Of a stretch of DNA of 64,000 nucleotides, positions 35,801-47,883 are shown piece by piece. Under the pieces are notes generated by a model. The model ran no database searches, was not told where the DNA came from, and saw only the letters and a list, made by a program, of their open reading frames with translations. The stretch is taken from assembly GCA_963853835.1 (NCBI GenBank), contig OY970825.1, forward strand, positions 25,854,835 to 25,918,834. Direction: 5' to 3'. This stretch comes from Calendula officinalis. Taxonomy: Eukaryota > Streptophyta > Magnoliopsida > Asterales > Asteraceae. The translations under genes and the position numbers were made by a program. Every line of letters begins with the position of its first letter. Position 1 is the first letter of the stretch.

Positions 35801-38800
35801 ATAAACTTGTAACCGAAAGTTTGCAGTCTTTCCTTAAATGGTTTGATGCATCTGAACTTTTAGTTAATAAAACATTAGAACAATGTGCTTCGGTTATGTG
35901 GGCCCAGTATATTTCTAACTCGGGTAAGTTTCTGGGAGCTCGGGTTAAGAATATGGATATTAGACGGAAAAAAGAGGTTTGTAAAAAGTCAAAGGATTCA
36001 AGAAAGTTTGACCAAAAACATTGGGAACAGATGAAAGAACGAAGAAATGCATTGGAATTAGTTCGTGATCATATGTCAACTGAAATTAGGGTTATTCGCC
36101 AAGATAAATACGGTTGGGTTCTTCATGCAGAAAGTGAATGGCAAACACATCTCCAACAACTTGTTCATGAACGGGCCATTTTCCCGTTACCAAAATCGGT
36201 TACAGTTGAAGAACTTAAATGGCAGTTATGCCCGATTGAAGGCCCGTATCGAATGAGGAAGAAAACCGAACGATGTAAATTGAGAATCGACACAATCGAA
36301 ACGATTTTAAACGTCGAATTTGACGGCCCGCAAAAAAACGAAGTTGATCCCATGAATCCCGATTACGGGCCGGGCTCGTTTTCGGGTCTTGTACCGTATG
36401 ATGAGTTGTATGATGACCCGGATGGTGTAAAAGACGCGGGCCCCACTCGGGTCGGGTGGAATGATGATAAAGATAGTATCTTTGAAGCAAGTGTTGTATC
36501 TTCGGGCTCGTTAATTCCACCAAAACCCGAAAGCATAATCGAAAGCTCAGAAATCGGGTCGTTAAGACGGTTTGCTTCGGTTAAATCCGATATCATCAAA
36601 ATAACCGAAGAAAAAACCGATTTTAAAGAAATTAGTGATAACGGGGACCACTTAATTAGACCGTATATGGAACGAAACGAAAAAATAAAATTTAAATATA
36701 ATTGTGAACGGGTAGTTAGTCTCGATAAACATGATGGAATCTTTTTAATTGGAGAACTTTGTTTATATGTTATAGAAAACTTTTACATTGATGATTCGGG
36801 CTGCATTTGTGAGAAAAAAAGTGAAGACAGGTTGTCGGTTATTGACCAAGCGTTAGGTGTGACACAAGATGTGTCAATAAGTCAAACAAAGTCAACAACA
36901 TCATCATTATGTGCGGTTGAATCTAAAAGCTACACTGGGGGTAGAGCATGGGCCCACAATAATGAAAATGCGGTTAATTTTCCTCATTTGTGGAGAATGT
37001 GGAAGCTTAATAGTGTTCATGAGTTAATGAAACGGGATTACCAGTTACGGCCCGTTGCGGTTGAGATATTTAGTATGGACGGGTGTAATGATTTGTTGGT
37101 CTTTCATAAAAAGGAGAGAGAAGAAATTTTTAGGAATTTGTTGGCTATGAATCTTCCGAGAAACAGCATGTATGTGAAATTTTACTTTTTCTTAGGAATT
37201 TACGGGCCGGGTAACGGGTCAATTTTTAATATGAGTAGTAGTTGGGTTGGCCCGAAACACCTTTTTCCATTTTTTTCTTTCTATATATCTTTTTATAGTA
37301 AATTACAGAATTTGTCCATGTGGTTTTCTGAATTCTCCGGTTTTGTTCCTATATTTTTTTTTCGTGATTTTTGTCCATGTGGTCTTCGATTTCCCATAAA
37401 TTTATCCTTCCTTCCAAGTCCGTTTAAATCTGTCTATTAAGTAAGGCATTTTTGTGAAATGACCAAAATGCCCTCACGTGCGTGAGGTGACTTAGCGGAC
37501 CAGTTTAAACGGACTTGGGCTGAAGGATAAAAAATACAGGAAATCGAAAAGTATTGGGACAAAAATCACGAATAAAAAGTTCATGGACAAAATCAGAGAA
37601 TTCAGAAAACCACAGGGACAAATTTTGTAATTTACTATATCTTTTATAATTAATTAAGTGTCCCAAGTATAATTATGGAAGTTTATGATATTTCAAAAGT
37701 AACTTTATTTAACAATAATACGGATAATGATGTTTTATGCATTAAAACTACACTTTGGGAGCTTTTTGACGTTTGACCTGTTTACCTCTTAGCCATTTTC
37801 TGTTTGACCCATGAGAGATGTAACATAACCCGAAAAGGGCCGTAATTGCCCCGTCTAAAATAAATGATCAGAATTATACTTTTTATATGATGTTTTGCTG
37901 AGAGAGATTGATTAATATTAGGCTGGACCCGACGATATCTGGATCACTGAAACAAGAAAGCGGTTTCAAGCTGACTGCAAAACCGTTTGCCAAACGGTGG
38001 CAAAATGGGGAAATCAGCAATTTCCAATACTTGATGCATCTGAACACACTGGCGGGCCGCGGGTACAGTGATCTGACTCAGTATCCAGTTTTCCCTTGGA
38101 TTTTGTCAGATTATCAAAGTGACACTTTGGATCTAACAAACCCCCAAACATTTCGTAAGCTTGATAAGCCCATGGGCTGTCAGTCAAAAGAAGGAGAAAT
38201 GGAGTTTAAGAAAAGGTTGCTAATTTTGCATTTTCTTCTCATTTTTAGTACAGGGGGGGTTGCTAACGGGTCAAAACTGGTTTGGGTTGAAACAAGCCGT
38301 GTTTTTTTTTGGTATGGGTCGGTTTGGCTGACCTGCAGACACTCAAATATAGGTTCCAAGATATTTCCGATGGCATAACTCTCAAATATATAACAAAATG
38401 CATGTCATGTAAATAATATTATTCAACCATGTTTATAATTGTAATAAGTTGTATTGCAAATATATATTAATCCTACAATCGGAAAAAAAGGCTAACAAAG
38501 GCGGTTGTTAAATTAATAAATATAAATAAATAGTGCACTGTTCATGCTGTCACATCCCAACCCGTTCCCCCTTTAGCTAATTCTTTTATTCGACCTGTTT
38601 GAGATATAATCAACCCAAATCGAACCATTCAAAAGTAAACGGGTTGAAATTGGCATTCATTCTAATTCCTTTGATTATCTAATTTGGTTCATTTGTCAGG
38701 TTTCATGGCTGGGATGATCCAGAAATACCTAAATTTCATTACGGGTCCCACTATTCTAGTGCTGGAATTGTTCTTTTCTATCTTATACGTTTGCCACCAT

Positions 38801-39443
38801 TTAGTGCAGAAAATCAGAAACTGCAGGGAGGCCAGTTTGACCATGCTGACCGACTTTTTTGTAATTTGCGTGACACATGGGCAAGTGCTGCTGGAAAAAG
38901 TAACACATCAGATGTAAAAGAACTTGTGCCCGAATTTTTTTATCTGCCCGAATTTTTGGAAAATTGTTTCAATCTTAACCTTGGGGAGAAACAATCAGGA
39001 GAGAAGGTATGTTCAAATTCAGTACAGGTGTCAGTTGTCAGGTTTGACAGCTGGCAAAAATTAGAAGTTCTCTTATTCTTTCTATTAAAGAAAGTCATAT
39101 TTTTATCTTCAAAATGTAGTTATTTTAGTCATGTGTATACATTACTTGCTTATAAAAGTTCCAGAAAAAAGGAACACGGGTCATTCCACGCCCGCTTTGA
39201 TCCATATTATGACATTACCCATTTTGGCCCGTTACCCAACCCGTCCATATTGCGCACTTAATTTTTATTTGTTTATTTTTTTTAATTTTTTTTAAGGTTG
39301 GAGATGTCGGATTGCCTCCTTGGGCCAAAGGTAGTACAAAAGAGTTCATAAAGAAGCATAGGGAAGCTTTGGAATGTGATTATGTTTCAGAAAATTTGCA
39401 TAATTGGATTGATATGATTTTCGGTTACAAACAACGAGGAAAG

Positions 39444-39485
<42 letters not shown>

Positions 39486-40867
39486 TCGTTCCTACTCGGT
39501 TTAATTTTTGTTATAATTATATATGTATAATGTCAAGTTGTCAACCTAACTAGATAACGCTCATTTCAACACGTACAAAATATTACTTGTTTTGACTTTT
39601 GACACGTTACCCGACCCATTTGTTTCTCCATCTCTCATAAGTATCTGTTGCTAATCCTTAAATTTCCCAAAAATTTGAACAGGCGGCTGAAGAAGCTGTA
39701 AATGTTTTTTACCATTATACATACGAAGGGAGTGTAGATATAGATGCAGTTGCAGATCCTGGGATGAAAGCCGCCATTCTTGCTCAAATTAACCATTTTG
39801 GTCAAACTCCAAGACAACTTTTTCTAAGACCACATGCTAAAAGACGAACCGATCGCAAAATCCCGTTAAATCCACTTAAATTTTCGACCCGTTTGACCCC
39901 GCATGAAATCCGGAAAATTCCATCATCTGTTGCACAAATCATCACCTTTAATGACAAGATCTTGACCGTTGGATCAAACAACATGATCAAACCAAGAACG
40001 TTTGCAAAATACGTGGCGTGGGGTTTTCCCGATAGGAGTTTAAGGTTTATGAGCTATGATCAAGATCGTCTTTTATCGACCCATGAGAATTTACATGGCG
40101 GGAATCAGATTCAGTGTGCGGGTGCTAGTCAAGATGGTCAACTCTTGGTCACGGGTGCAGATGATGGTATGGTGTGTGTGTGGCGCATCGGAAGCTACGG
40201 TGGGCCCCGCGCGCCACGAAAGTTGAATTTGAAAAAAACACTGTGTGCACACACGGATAAGATTACAAAACTTTATGTTTGTCAACCATATATGGTGATT
40301 GTAAGTGGTTCAGATGATTGTACAGTTATATTATGGGATTTGAGCTCGTTGGTTTTCGTGAGACAACTTCCCGAATTCCCGTTTCCAATTTCAGCTATTT
40401 TGATGAACGATTTGAATGGTGAGATTGTGACGGCTGCTGGTGTTTTGCTGGCGGTTTGGAGTGTGAATGGTGATTGTTTGGCGGTTGTTAATACTTCTCA
40501 ACTGCCGTCTGATTGTATTTTATCGGTTTCGAGTTGTATGTTTTCTGATTGGTTGGAGACAAATTGGTATGTTTCGGGCCATCAAAGTGGGGCAATTAAG
40601 GTTTGGCAAATGGTCCACGGGTCTTCTGAAATTGGTCAAACTTATAAAAATCCTTCGGGTAATGTGAATTGCGGGTTAGGGTTAGGTGGGAAAGTGCCCG
40701 AGTATACTTTGGTGTTACATAAGGTGCTTAAGGGCCATAAACATGCGGTTACTGCACTTCATGTGTCTAGTGATTTGAAGGTATTGTTGAGTGGTGATTC
40801 GGGCGGGCATTTGTTTTCTTGGGCGCTGCCCGATGAAACTTTGAGAAATTCGATTAAACGGGGGTGA
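23840..40867 (+). CDS. SPI: SPIRRIG-type BEACH domain protein (WDFY/LYST family)
   Basis: A large scaffold protein of endosomal trafficking, P-body function and cell shape in plants. Nineteen GT-AG exons sum to 10,389 nt (3462 aa plus stop), all in frame: 23840-23994, 24338-24407, 24506-24591, 24698-24833, 25135-25191, 25279-25443, 25650-25841, 25906-25971, 26055-26169, 26659-27740, 28480-29179, 29245-29347, 29893-31007, 32078-33707, 34386-37169, 37922-38215, 38700-39006, 39297-39443, 39683-40867. The MKWVSLLKDFRDKVGL start is typical of SPIRRIG. Domains: armadillo-like region in the first 900 residues; concanavalin A-like domain about 1045-1230 (SYSFVCWFQF); PH-BEACH from about 2645 (IRPYMERNEKIKFKYNCERV); BEACH about 2846-3110 (NFQYLMHLNTLAGRGYSD, HYGSHYSSAGIVLFYLIR); C-terminal WD40 repeats about 3150-3462. 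No lesion was seen. It might be the close paralogue BCHA2-type, but the family is certain. Confidence 0.95.
24880..25070. repeat. Degenerate foldback element in SPI intron 4
   Basis: CCTGTGGTATGTATGAAATG near 24893 and, inverted, ATTTCATACAAACCACATGG near 25047 form imperfect inverted repeats around GTCCC-type words. The design resembles 31375-31545. Confidence 0.45.
26227..26614. mobile_element. MITE with 8-bp target duplication, copy 1 (SPI intron 9)
   Basis: Ends are GGGCCAAAATGCATTTTAG and AAAATGCATTTTGACC, extending into long inverted repeats (TACCCTGAACTTGGCTGACT / AGTCAGCCAAGTTCAGGGTA). The flanks TTATTATT at 26219-26226 and 26615-26622 are identical. An 8-bp duplication fits the hAT superfamily. 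A short direct repeat (AAGGATATCATGCT) sits near 26489-26530. Confidence 0.85.
27984..28389. mobile_element. MITE with 8-bp target duplication, copy 2 (SPI intron 10)
   Basis: Same family as 26227-26614. The flanks ACTTATAT (27976-27983 and 28390-28397) are identical. The interior has small duplications of AGTAGAAAACCTAGTC near the right end. Confidence 0.85.
31092..31286. repeat. GGTGAGCAT-type foldback repeat, SPI intron 13
   Basis: GGGGTGAGCAT at the left and ATGCTCACCC at the right give terminal inverted repeats. Two AACATGTAATCGGTTCGGTT-like blocks lie inside. It is the third copy of the type seen in both VTE3 introns. Confidence 0.7.
31375..31545. mobile_element. Foldback MITE in SPI intron 13
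   Basis: CCCTATGGTTTGTATGAAAT near 31390 pairs with ACTTCATACAAACCATAGGG near 31512, and the outer TTACGTAAATC / GTAATC words extend the stem. No clear target duplication was found. Confidence 0.6.
37295..37639. mobile_element. Long-TIR foldback MITE in SPI intron 15
   Basis: The left ATAGTAAATTACAGAATTTG and right CAAATTTTGTAATTTACTAT begin inverted repeats that continue for about 150 bp (CATGTGGTTTTCTGAATTCT, GTCCGTTTAAA / TTTAAACGGAC). Flanks of the ATCTTTT type are seen on both sides, so a duplication of 8-9 bp (Mutator-like or hAT-like) is possible but not exact. Confidence 0.75.
39444..39484 (+). repeat. GT/TA compound microsatellite
   Basis: About 13 GT dinucleotides run into about seven TA dinucleotides directly at the 5' splice site of SPI intron 18. 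The donor GT is the first unit of the tract. Confidence 0.9.
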
Positions 40868-42455
40868 GTTAGTTTTGATGGTGATGTGAAGTTGAGTTTT
40901 CGTGAATGGATTATGTGTTCATCCTTGAAAGTGAGGACACGGGACTGCTTTATGACAAGTCAAAGTCAACACAAAAGTCAAAGTCAATCTAGCACGAAAA
41001 GGGTTGGTCAAGGACTGGGAAAGGGATGGACAAGGGAGAAGAAAGGGGGCCGAGATAGGTTCAGGCGGGTGAGATCTTTATTGCTAAAACTAAAAGTGTT
41101 ATATTGGGCGAGGTTTGACTTCAGAAAGTCAAAATTGTGGCAATTGATAGAGATGTAGAACAATTTTGTATATAGAGGGTATGATGTGATAGTAGGTTTA
41201 GTTTGTAAATTTTGGGGTGGTATTGCCGATGATTGATGCATGCTGTTAAGCACCGTGTTTGGCTCGGGGTGTACAGTTCGATTTCTGTGTTATGTTATGC
41301 TTTCTTGTGCTAAAATCCAAATTTAAAATTTGATTAATTGAGTTTAGTGTTTTAGAGGATTAGTTTGTATTTTTGCAAATATTCTAGTTCATTTTACACT
41401 TGTTTAGAGTTGGTAATTTCAACCTATATACTAATATACTTGTAAATTAACTCGATTTGGGTTGTTATCAAAATTCAATTTCAAATATGTAGATTTTAAA
41501 GAAGGATATTCCCGTTTATAACGGATTCTCTTGGGTGACCAAATTTTGATTGGGATATATACGACATAATCGTTACCAAATTTTGATTGGGATACATACG
41601 ACATAATCGTTGTCGTATCTGTTTCCGAATCTTCTCCGGACCATGTTTTCCAAAGGAAGAGATTAAGAGCTCATTTTGAGTGCTCTTACTGCTAGGCATT
41701 TAAATGGTTGTCAAATAGGTAGACATGATATTTATATAGTATTATAGTACTTGTAATCGTATTTACATCAGTTATGTAGAAAATTTTGAAAATATTCATT
41801 CCGGCTTTTAATAAAAGAGAAATGATATTTAGTCTTATCATTCTGTCATACTCATAGTCCTACCCACTTGATAGGTTGACATGTGTAGTCCACTAATTAT
41901 CTCTTTTAATGTTTCATCTAATGAGTGAGTAGGACCAAATGATAGAATTAAATATCATTACTCTTAATAAAAATAAAAGTATGAAAGTTATTACGTAGTA
42001 AAAAGAAAGTAAGTCAACGTTATTTTTTCGGAAATTTTAGTATTTCTTAACCTCACAAATATCACTCGTAAAAAATAAAAATAAGAGGATTCAACCCAGA
42101 TACACGACGATGTATACACCACTTTAAAAAGTTAATTAAAACCAAAAAAACTACCCAAAAAAAAACTATTAAGGGTAAAATCGTTAAAATGAAAGCAAGA
42201 CTAGAGTTGGTTTGCAACAAAAAAGGAAAAAGAAAAAAAGGAAGTATAACACTGGTTCCCGAAACTTAACATGCTCCTGAAGTCTTCCCCTAACCAATTT
42301 AGCTCAACTGCTAACCACCATCTCCAAAAACATTGGAGAATAATAAATATGAAATCGGATCTCAGACACACTATTCAAAAATTAAGTCTTAAAATTATAT
42401 AAAATAAATAAAAATAAAGTGAGTGTAAGAAGTGTGAAAATACCAGGCGTTGTTA
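40868..42455. other. Convergent intergenic space between SPI and SEC24
   Basis: No gene. Both neighbours end here, so it holds two 3' UTRs. A 37-bp tandem duplication (CCAAATTTTGATTGGGATAT unit) lies at 41539-41612. A Mutator-type MITE is at 41817-41963. Confidence 0.6.
41817..41963. mobile_element. Mutator-type MITE (147 bp, 9-bp target duplication)
   Basis: The ends GAGAAATGATATTTA and TAAATATCATTACTC are inverted repeats. Both flanks read TTAATAAAA (41808-41816 and 41964-41972), a perfect 9-bp duplication typical of Mutator-like elements. Confidence 0.85.
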
Positions 42456-45400
42456 TTATTGTTGAATGGATCGGTGTATTTGAAGAATCCAGTCAGCATA
42501 AGTGGTCATACCAGCAGCTTGGTCTTCAACCAGATTAGAAAGCAAAAAGAAGCCTTCTCTGGGCTGTTCACCTTGTCTCACTAGATGACAAAGTGGATAA
42601 TATGACGCATCACTCCCTCTTAATTTCTTTAATACCCCCATTAATTTTCTCGACATCTCATTCTCACCTTCAACAAGACTTGCCTAAAAATAAAAAAATC
42701 AGTTAGTTCCTTCCACACAAAGTAACTGTGCAATAAAATGATACATACCCTTGAAAAATCAGAAGCAAAATCTTCCCCAACTAAATTCCTGGAAATATCA
42801 GGTGAAAGCATTTGTCCAAACCACAAAACCAAACGGAAACCATCATCATATATATAAATCCCTCTAGAATCTAAACTCTCTGCAGCCAATGGCAACCTTT
42901 TACAAACATTCTCAAAATCCTCAATCTTCAAATTCGACTGCAAATATACCAAAATCATAATATTCACATAACTCCCCAATATATATGTATATATAGAAGT
43001 GAGATCGGGAATATTTCTTTGATTATAATCCAAAGTTTCCTGATCCAATTTCTCCTGATGAAGAAAAAATGAAGATCTAATATTTTCTATAATGATCCAA
43101 TATTAATGGTTGTCCTCACCGGATCCTAACCCTATATATATAGGTGAGGATTGCGTAGACTAGTCATTTAAGAAATATTAGATCATTATCAGAAATTTTG
43201 GATCTTTACTTTTTCTTCATCCGGAGAATTTGGATCATTATCGTGAAATATTGGATCATAATCAGAAAATATTGAATCACTATCAATCCTCACAGTCCTC
43301 ACCCAATTTGCAGTCCTCACCTGATCCCACTTATACACACACACACACACATACATGTATATATAGTGAATAAAATGAAATTTACCTTAACGAGATATTC
43401 GTCTACACGAAACAAACTTGGATACAAAAGTTTCAACATTTTTTTAACAGGTAAAGCCATCATGGTAAAACCAGCTGCACATCTTTCATCAAGCTGTGAG
43501 TCAGCATAACCGCCACGAAGTGCTGTTGATTTACATAATGCCAAACCATATAATGGCAGATATTTTAATGATTCTGGATAAATCATTCTTGTTCCTACTC
43601 GATGCTGAACCGCATAAAGATTTCGGTATTCTTTTAGAGCTTTTACAATTCGCAATTGAATCGCGTTACGCGCTTCTTCCAGCTTATAGGATAAAGATTT
43701 TTCAATCGCTACACATAATTAAAAATAATATATAATATATATTATGCTGAAGAATAAAGAGATTAGAGAATGAGAATTTTTTTTTTTTTGGGAGAGATTT
43801 TATTACCTAATCTACCAAGGAGAGAAACAACTGCACCAGTATCAGCTTGACGATACATTTCTCCTAAATCAGCAACTACTGAAGCTGCAGCAGTATGTAC
43901 TCTAATTCGTCTTTCACCAGACGATGAAGTGTGTCTTTTTTATATAGTTAAGTTTTTTATAAATATTTATCTAAAATCAATTGGATTATTGTACATTTAA
44001 TTATAGATGAAATGCTAATAAAAAGGGATATTTGATGTTTATTACAAAAATAAAAATAACGACTTAAAAAGGATATCTTTCATAGGAAAAATGTTAAATT
44101 TATGTTAAAAAACGTCAGAATTATGTATAAAAAGCTGAAATTTTCATAGGAAAAATGTTAAATTGATGTGTCTACCCAAAGAAAAAGATGTTTAAAATTC
44201 TGGTAGCTATAAAAAAGTGGGTATTAATAGAATGAGCAGACCTCGAAAAGACAAAAAACTAAGAAAAATCTGAAAACTTGTATAAAAGATAAAATAAAAA
44301 ATAATATAAAGGATACAATAATGCAACTTGGAAATAGACAATTTGAGTTGTGAGCAATGTTTCTTCAAGAGCAAATTGCATTGCATAAGCTTTATCACAG
44401 TCAACAGCAGGAAGTGCTAATAAATCAGTGGATCTTAACATAAAATTCCCATGATACGAAGTAAAACGCACCCCTACATACAAATTTAATAAAATAAAAT
44501 TATAATTATAATTAATATTATAATTTTAATTTTAATAATAATAAAGGAAACTAACCTTTTCCACATCTAATACGCATAACAGCTTCCCAAGCAGTTTCTC
44601 TAGTGAGATCTCTAGCTAATTCATGTCTCAGTTTGTCTTTGTGGATTGCAGATTGAAAACTTGGATAATAATACACTTGACCACCTGTGTATTTTGCCAA
44701 AGTACCTAAATAGAAAAAGAAAATTAAAATAAAATTAAAATTGAAATTGAAAAATGTTTTTTGATAAACGATATATGTAAGACTTGATAAAATGCATGTA
44801 ATTGAAGTCATGAAATGAACCAAATAAAAGGAATGAAAATATGTTAAAAAAATTAGCAATAAAGTTTATATGGTGGTCTTATTTTTGGTAATCATTAAAA
44901 AATGTAAAACAATAATAACCACACAGGACCAAAAAAATCCTTCTTTAATTACGAAATAGGACAGCTAAAAAATTATAATTACCAAAATGGACCACTGGTT
45001 TGATAATTTATATTTTCAGTTAAAAAAGGAAAGCAAAAAGGTCAGTTAAAAAAATAAGCATCAAGATATGTATGACAGAATTGATTTGAGTTGACCATGA
45101 GTACAACATACCTAATGAAGCTATATCGGTGTATTTGTCACTAAATGCATATACATTAACTGCAACTTGATATTTAGTAAAATCAGCAGCCATTTGTTTA
45201 TAAAAAGGGTCTTCTGGTATTCTTAAAGCATTTTCTTTATCTGTTCCATATGCACGAATATCATCTCCTCTTAGCCTTAATCGACCCACACCAAGTGATG
45301 GAAGGCTACTTTGGAAAATTAACAATTTCCCTCCAAGTTGACTCTGCATAAATCAGCCCGTTTTCAGATTAAATGCATCCAAATCGACCCGTTCATAGGT

Positions 45401-47883
45401 AAACGGGTCAAAATTGCCATATCTAACAAATATAAATGCAATTCACAACGACCAACATCATAAAAACAGGGCCAAAATGCATTTTAGTACCCTGAACTAT
45501 TAAAGGTGCAACATGCTGAATCTGACAAAATGGTCAATTTAGTACCTGACTTGTTAATTTGATAGCGTTTTCTAACTTGACTTACTTTTGTCCGAGCTTT
45601 TGACAGACTAAAAAAATATAAGTTCATCTTAATATATTGATACAGAAACAAATCACATGAGAAAAGAACACCACATTAGTGAACCAGGTACTAAATCGGC
45701 CATTTTGAAAAGTTTAGGGAGAGCGGTAGCAGAGGACCTGGTCAGCTAAGTTCAGGGTACTAAAATGCATTTATGCCTAAAAATAATGTTGCCTTTAGTT
45801 AAAGACACTGATGTGAAAGATGCATCTGACCCGTTTGAGAAGAAAAAAACACATCTCAAATTGACCCATTCAGAATTAAACGGGTCAAAAATTAAGGTTT
45901 ATAGTGGTGTGAAAGAGAATAAACTAACCATAACCATGAAAGCTGCTTTAAGGGCTGGGCCAAAAGCAGATTCAACATTGACATTATCTTGAAACATAGA
46001 AGGCAAGCTATCCAAAAATGCATCAACAACTGTTCTAGATTCTGACAGATTCACAAGAAGATCATCTGGCAATGGAATAAATATATCTTCCAAATCAGAC
46101 ACCACCATCATTTGAGGTTGTGTCAAAGATGACTGCAAAAAAAAAAAAAAATTAACATTAGTTGCTAATATATTACAGAAATAACAGAATGTTTTTACAG
46201 TCAGTAATTTCTATATTACTTGCCTTCATATTGTAAAAATGAATTGTGCTGTCAAATGTAATGAACCCAATCTGTGTTCTGGTGCTGCCCGGTAATTTAT
46301 CCAAGCAAGATTTGATAGTTTCTGCAATTACCTAAAAAAATCAAAGGTTATATACTTATATATATAACAAACAGATACATTATATTAATATTAAAATAAT
46401 TATGGATAATTTGTAAAATATACCTACCTCAAGCATTCCACTTTTAACAGAATATATCGATACATCGATTAGAAAAAAATATAATGGTGGCATTGGAGGC
46501 CGAACCATGTATTCAGCTGGAGCAACAAATTCTACACAACCTTTTGTAAGTTCAGGATGTTGATCTAAATCAACTCTTTTTCCAGTTGCATCCAATTGAG
46601 CAAAATAATCATTTTGCACTGTAAAAAATTATTAAACTGACTGTAAAATAACTTTTAAATAAAAAAATTAAAAATTAAAAATTAAATATGTTTACCGTCA
46701 TTAAGCAAAGCACAAATATTGCATCTCCATTTTCTTCCACCATCTGTAAAAGTCACATATGGATTCACATATGTACGGCATCTTCTACAACGCACAATAC
46801 CAGTTGTGGCAAAATTAACTATTGGTACTTCTTCCTGAAAAAAGCAGTTAAAAAGTAAATCGATATGTTTTTGGGTGAAAAGTGAATATATATTTACATA
46901 TTTACCCCTTCGGGAGCTTCTGCAAGTGGGCAAACAACTGCTCCAAGGGGCAAATGCCACCTGGACACTAGGGATTGAGAATTTGGTATTGCACTTGTGG
47001 TAAGGCGTAAATATCTTGAGTTACAGTTCATGGGATACATTTGAGCAAATGAATTTGGTTCAACATCACCCTCTAATGGTCTAGGTAATATTTTAGTATC
47101 GATTCCAGCATCAAAAGAACCTGGGACCGAACCGATAGAAAGTGAGCTGAAATCTTCAATCAATCCTGACATGCTGCCACCTGGCGGTGGTGTGGGCCCG
47201 CCTGCGTATGTTCCGAAAGGAGATGCTACAGGTGGAGCTGGCCCATAATTGGTTTGGTGAGAAGAGAACGGGCCAGATGTGGTGGGCTGAGGTGGCGGTG
47301 GCCCGTAACCAACAGGTGGTGATGGTGTTGGTGGGGTAGTTTGTACGCCTGGATAGCCGGGCCAAGCGGGTGATGATGTGGCAGCCCGTACAGGAAAAGG
47401 ATGAGGTGGCCCGAATGAAGGTTGTGGTTGCTGCATATGTGATTGAGGCCCGTTGCTGATAGAAGGCACATGGTTCATGCTCTGTGGTGGAGAGCCCATA
47501 GGCATTGGTGGTATTTGTGATTGAAGGTTTTGGAAATTGGGCTGATTTGCAGGAGGAGGTCTCATTGGTGGTGGGCCAAAAGAAGCAACGGGCCTGCCCG
47601 TTTGAGCTGGTGAAGGTGGGAACTGTTGAAATGGTCCACTGGTTGGTGGGCCATATGGACCAGTGGGCCTACCTGTTTGCATGGGCCTGAATCCAGTGAC
47701 CTCAGGTCCAGGAACGGGCCCAGAAGGGAAAGATGGAGGATCAGGGGTTGATGCGGGCCTGAAAGCGGAGGCTTGTGAATTAACCACGGGCCGAGATGAT
47801 GAAAAAGGTGAGTTGGTTTGAGGGGTAAAAGGAGCAGTTGGTCTTGGGTAGTTATTTGCATTGTTGAGATTTTCAGTCCCCAT
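42456..47883 (-). CDS. SEC24: COPII coat protein SEC24 (SEC24C/D-like, At4g32640 type)
   Basis: The cargo-selecting subunit of the Sec23/24 COPII inner coat at ER exit sites. Twelve coding exons on the minus strand sum to 3027 nt (1008 aa): 47883-46906, 46834-46696, 46618-46428, 46331-46224, 46132-45929, 45343-45112, 44705-44556, 44473-44317, 43934-43807, 43708-43386, 42937-42749, 42683-42456. Residues 1-326 are a Pro/Gly/Ser/Gln-rich tail. Exon 2 has the Sec23/24 zinc finger (VRCRRCRTYV ... WRCNICALLND). The trunk follows (PPLYFFLIDVSIYSVKSGML), then the helical region and a C-terminal gelsolin-like domain (LVRQGEQPREGFFLLSNL). I chose the ATG at 47883 (MGTENLNN) over the upstream ATG at 47907 because MGTEN is the family start. 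A 5'-UTR intron runs from 48671 to 47934. Two splice sites are unusual (see the intron entries). Confidence 0.95.
43935..44316 (-). other. U12-type intron of SEC24 (intron 8)
   Basis: On the minus strand the donor reads GTATCCTTTA, a full match to the minor-spliceosome 5' consensus. The acceptor is preceded by CTTAACT, with its branch adenosine about 13 nt before the AG. There is no polypyrimidine tract. Only this splice choice gives the continuous SEC24 reading VALLHTSSSGERRIRV and keeps the 1008-codon frame. Confidence 0.9.
45469..45777. mobile_element. MITE with 8-bp target duplication, copy 3 (SEC24 intron 5)
   Basis: Same ends (GGGCCAAAATGCATTTTAG / CTAAAATGCATTTATGCC) as the two copies in SPI introns. 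The flanks TAAAAACA (45461-45468) and TAAAAATA (45778-45785) differ at one base. Confidence 0.8.
46133..46223 (-). other. GC-AG intron of SEC24 (intron 4)
   Basis: The exon ends ATGAAG and the intron starts GCAAGTAA, the usual strong context for GC donors. The acceptor is TTTGCAG. Frame continuity (FYNMK then SSLTQPQMM) requires this junction. The nearby GT at +5 would break the frame. Confidence 0.85.

Noticed and set aside
42940..43054. Extra SEC24 exon encoding EKLDQETLDYNQRN
   Set aside because: It has an acceptor-like CAG, but direct splicing from 43386 to 42937 keeps frame and matches the family. I treat it as intronic.
43080..43350. Small element in a SEC24 intron with repeated GTCCTCACC and GGATCATTATC words
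   Set aside because: There are repeated words, but no consistent ends or target duplication could be defined.
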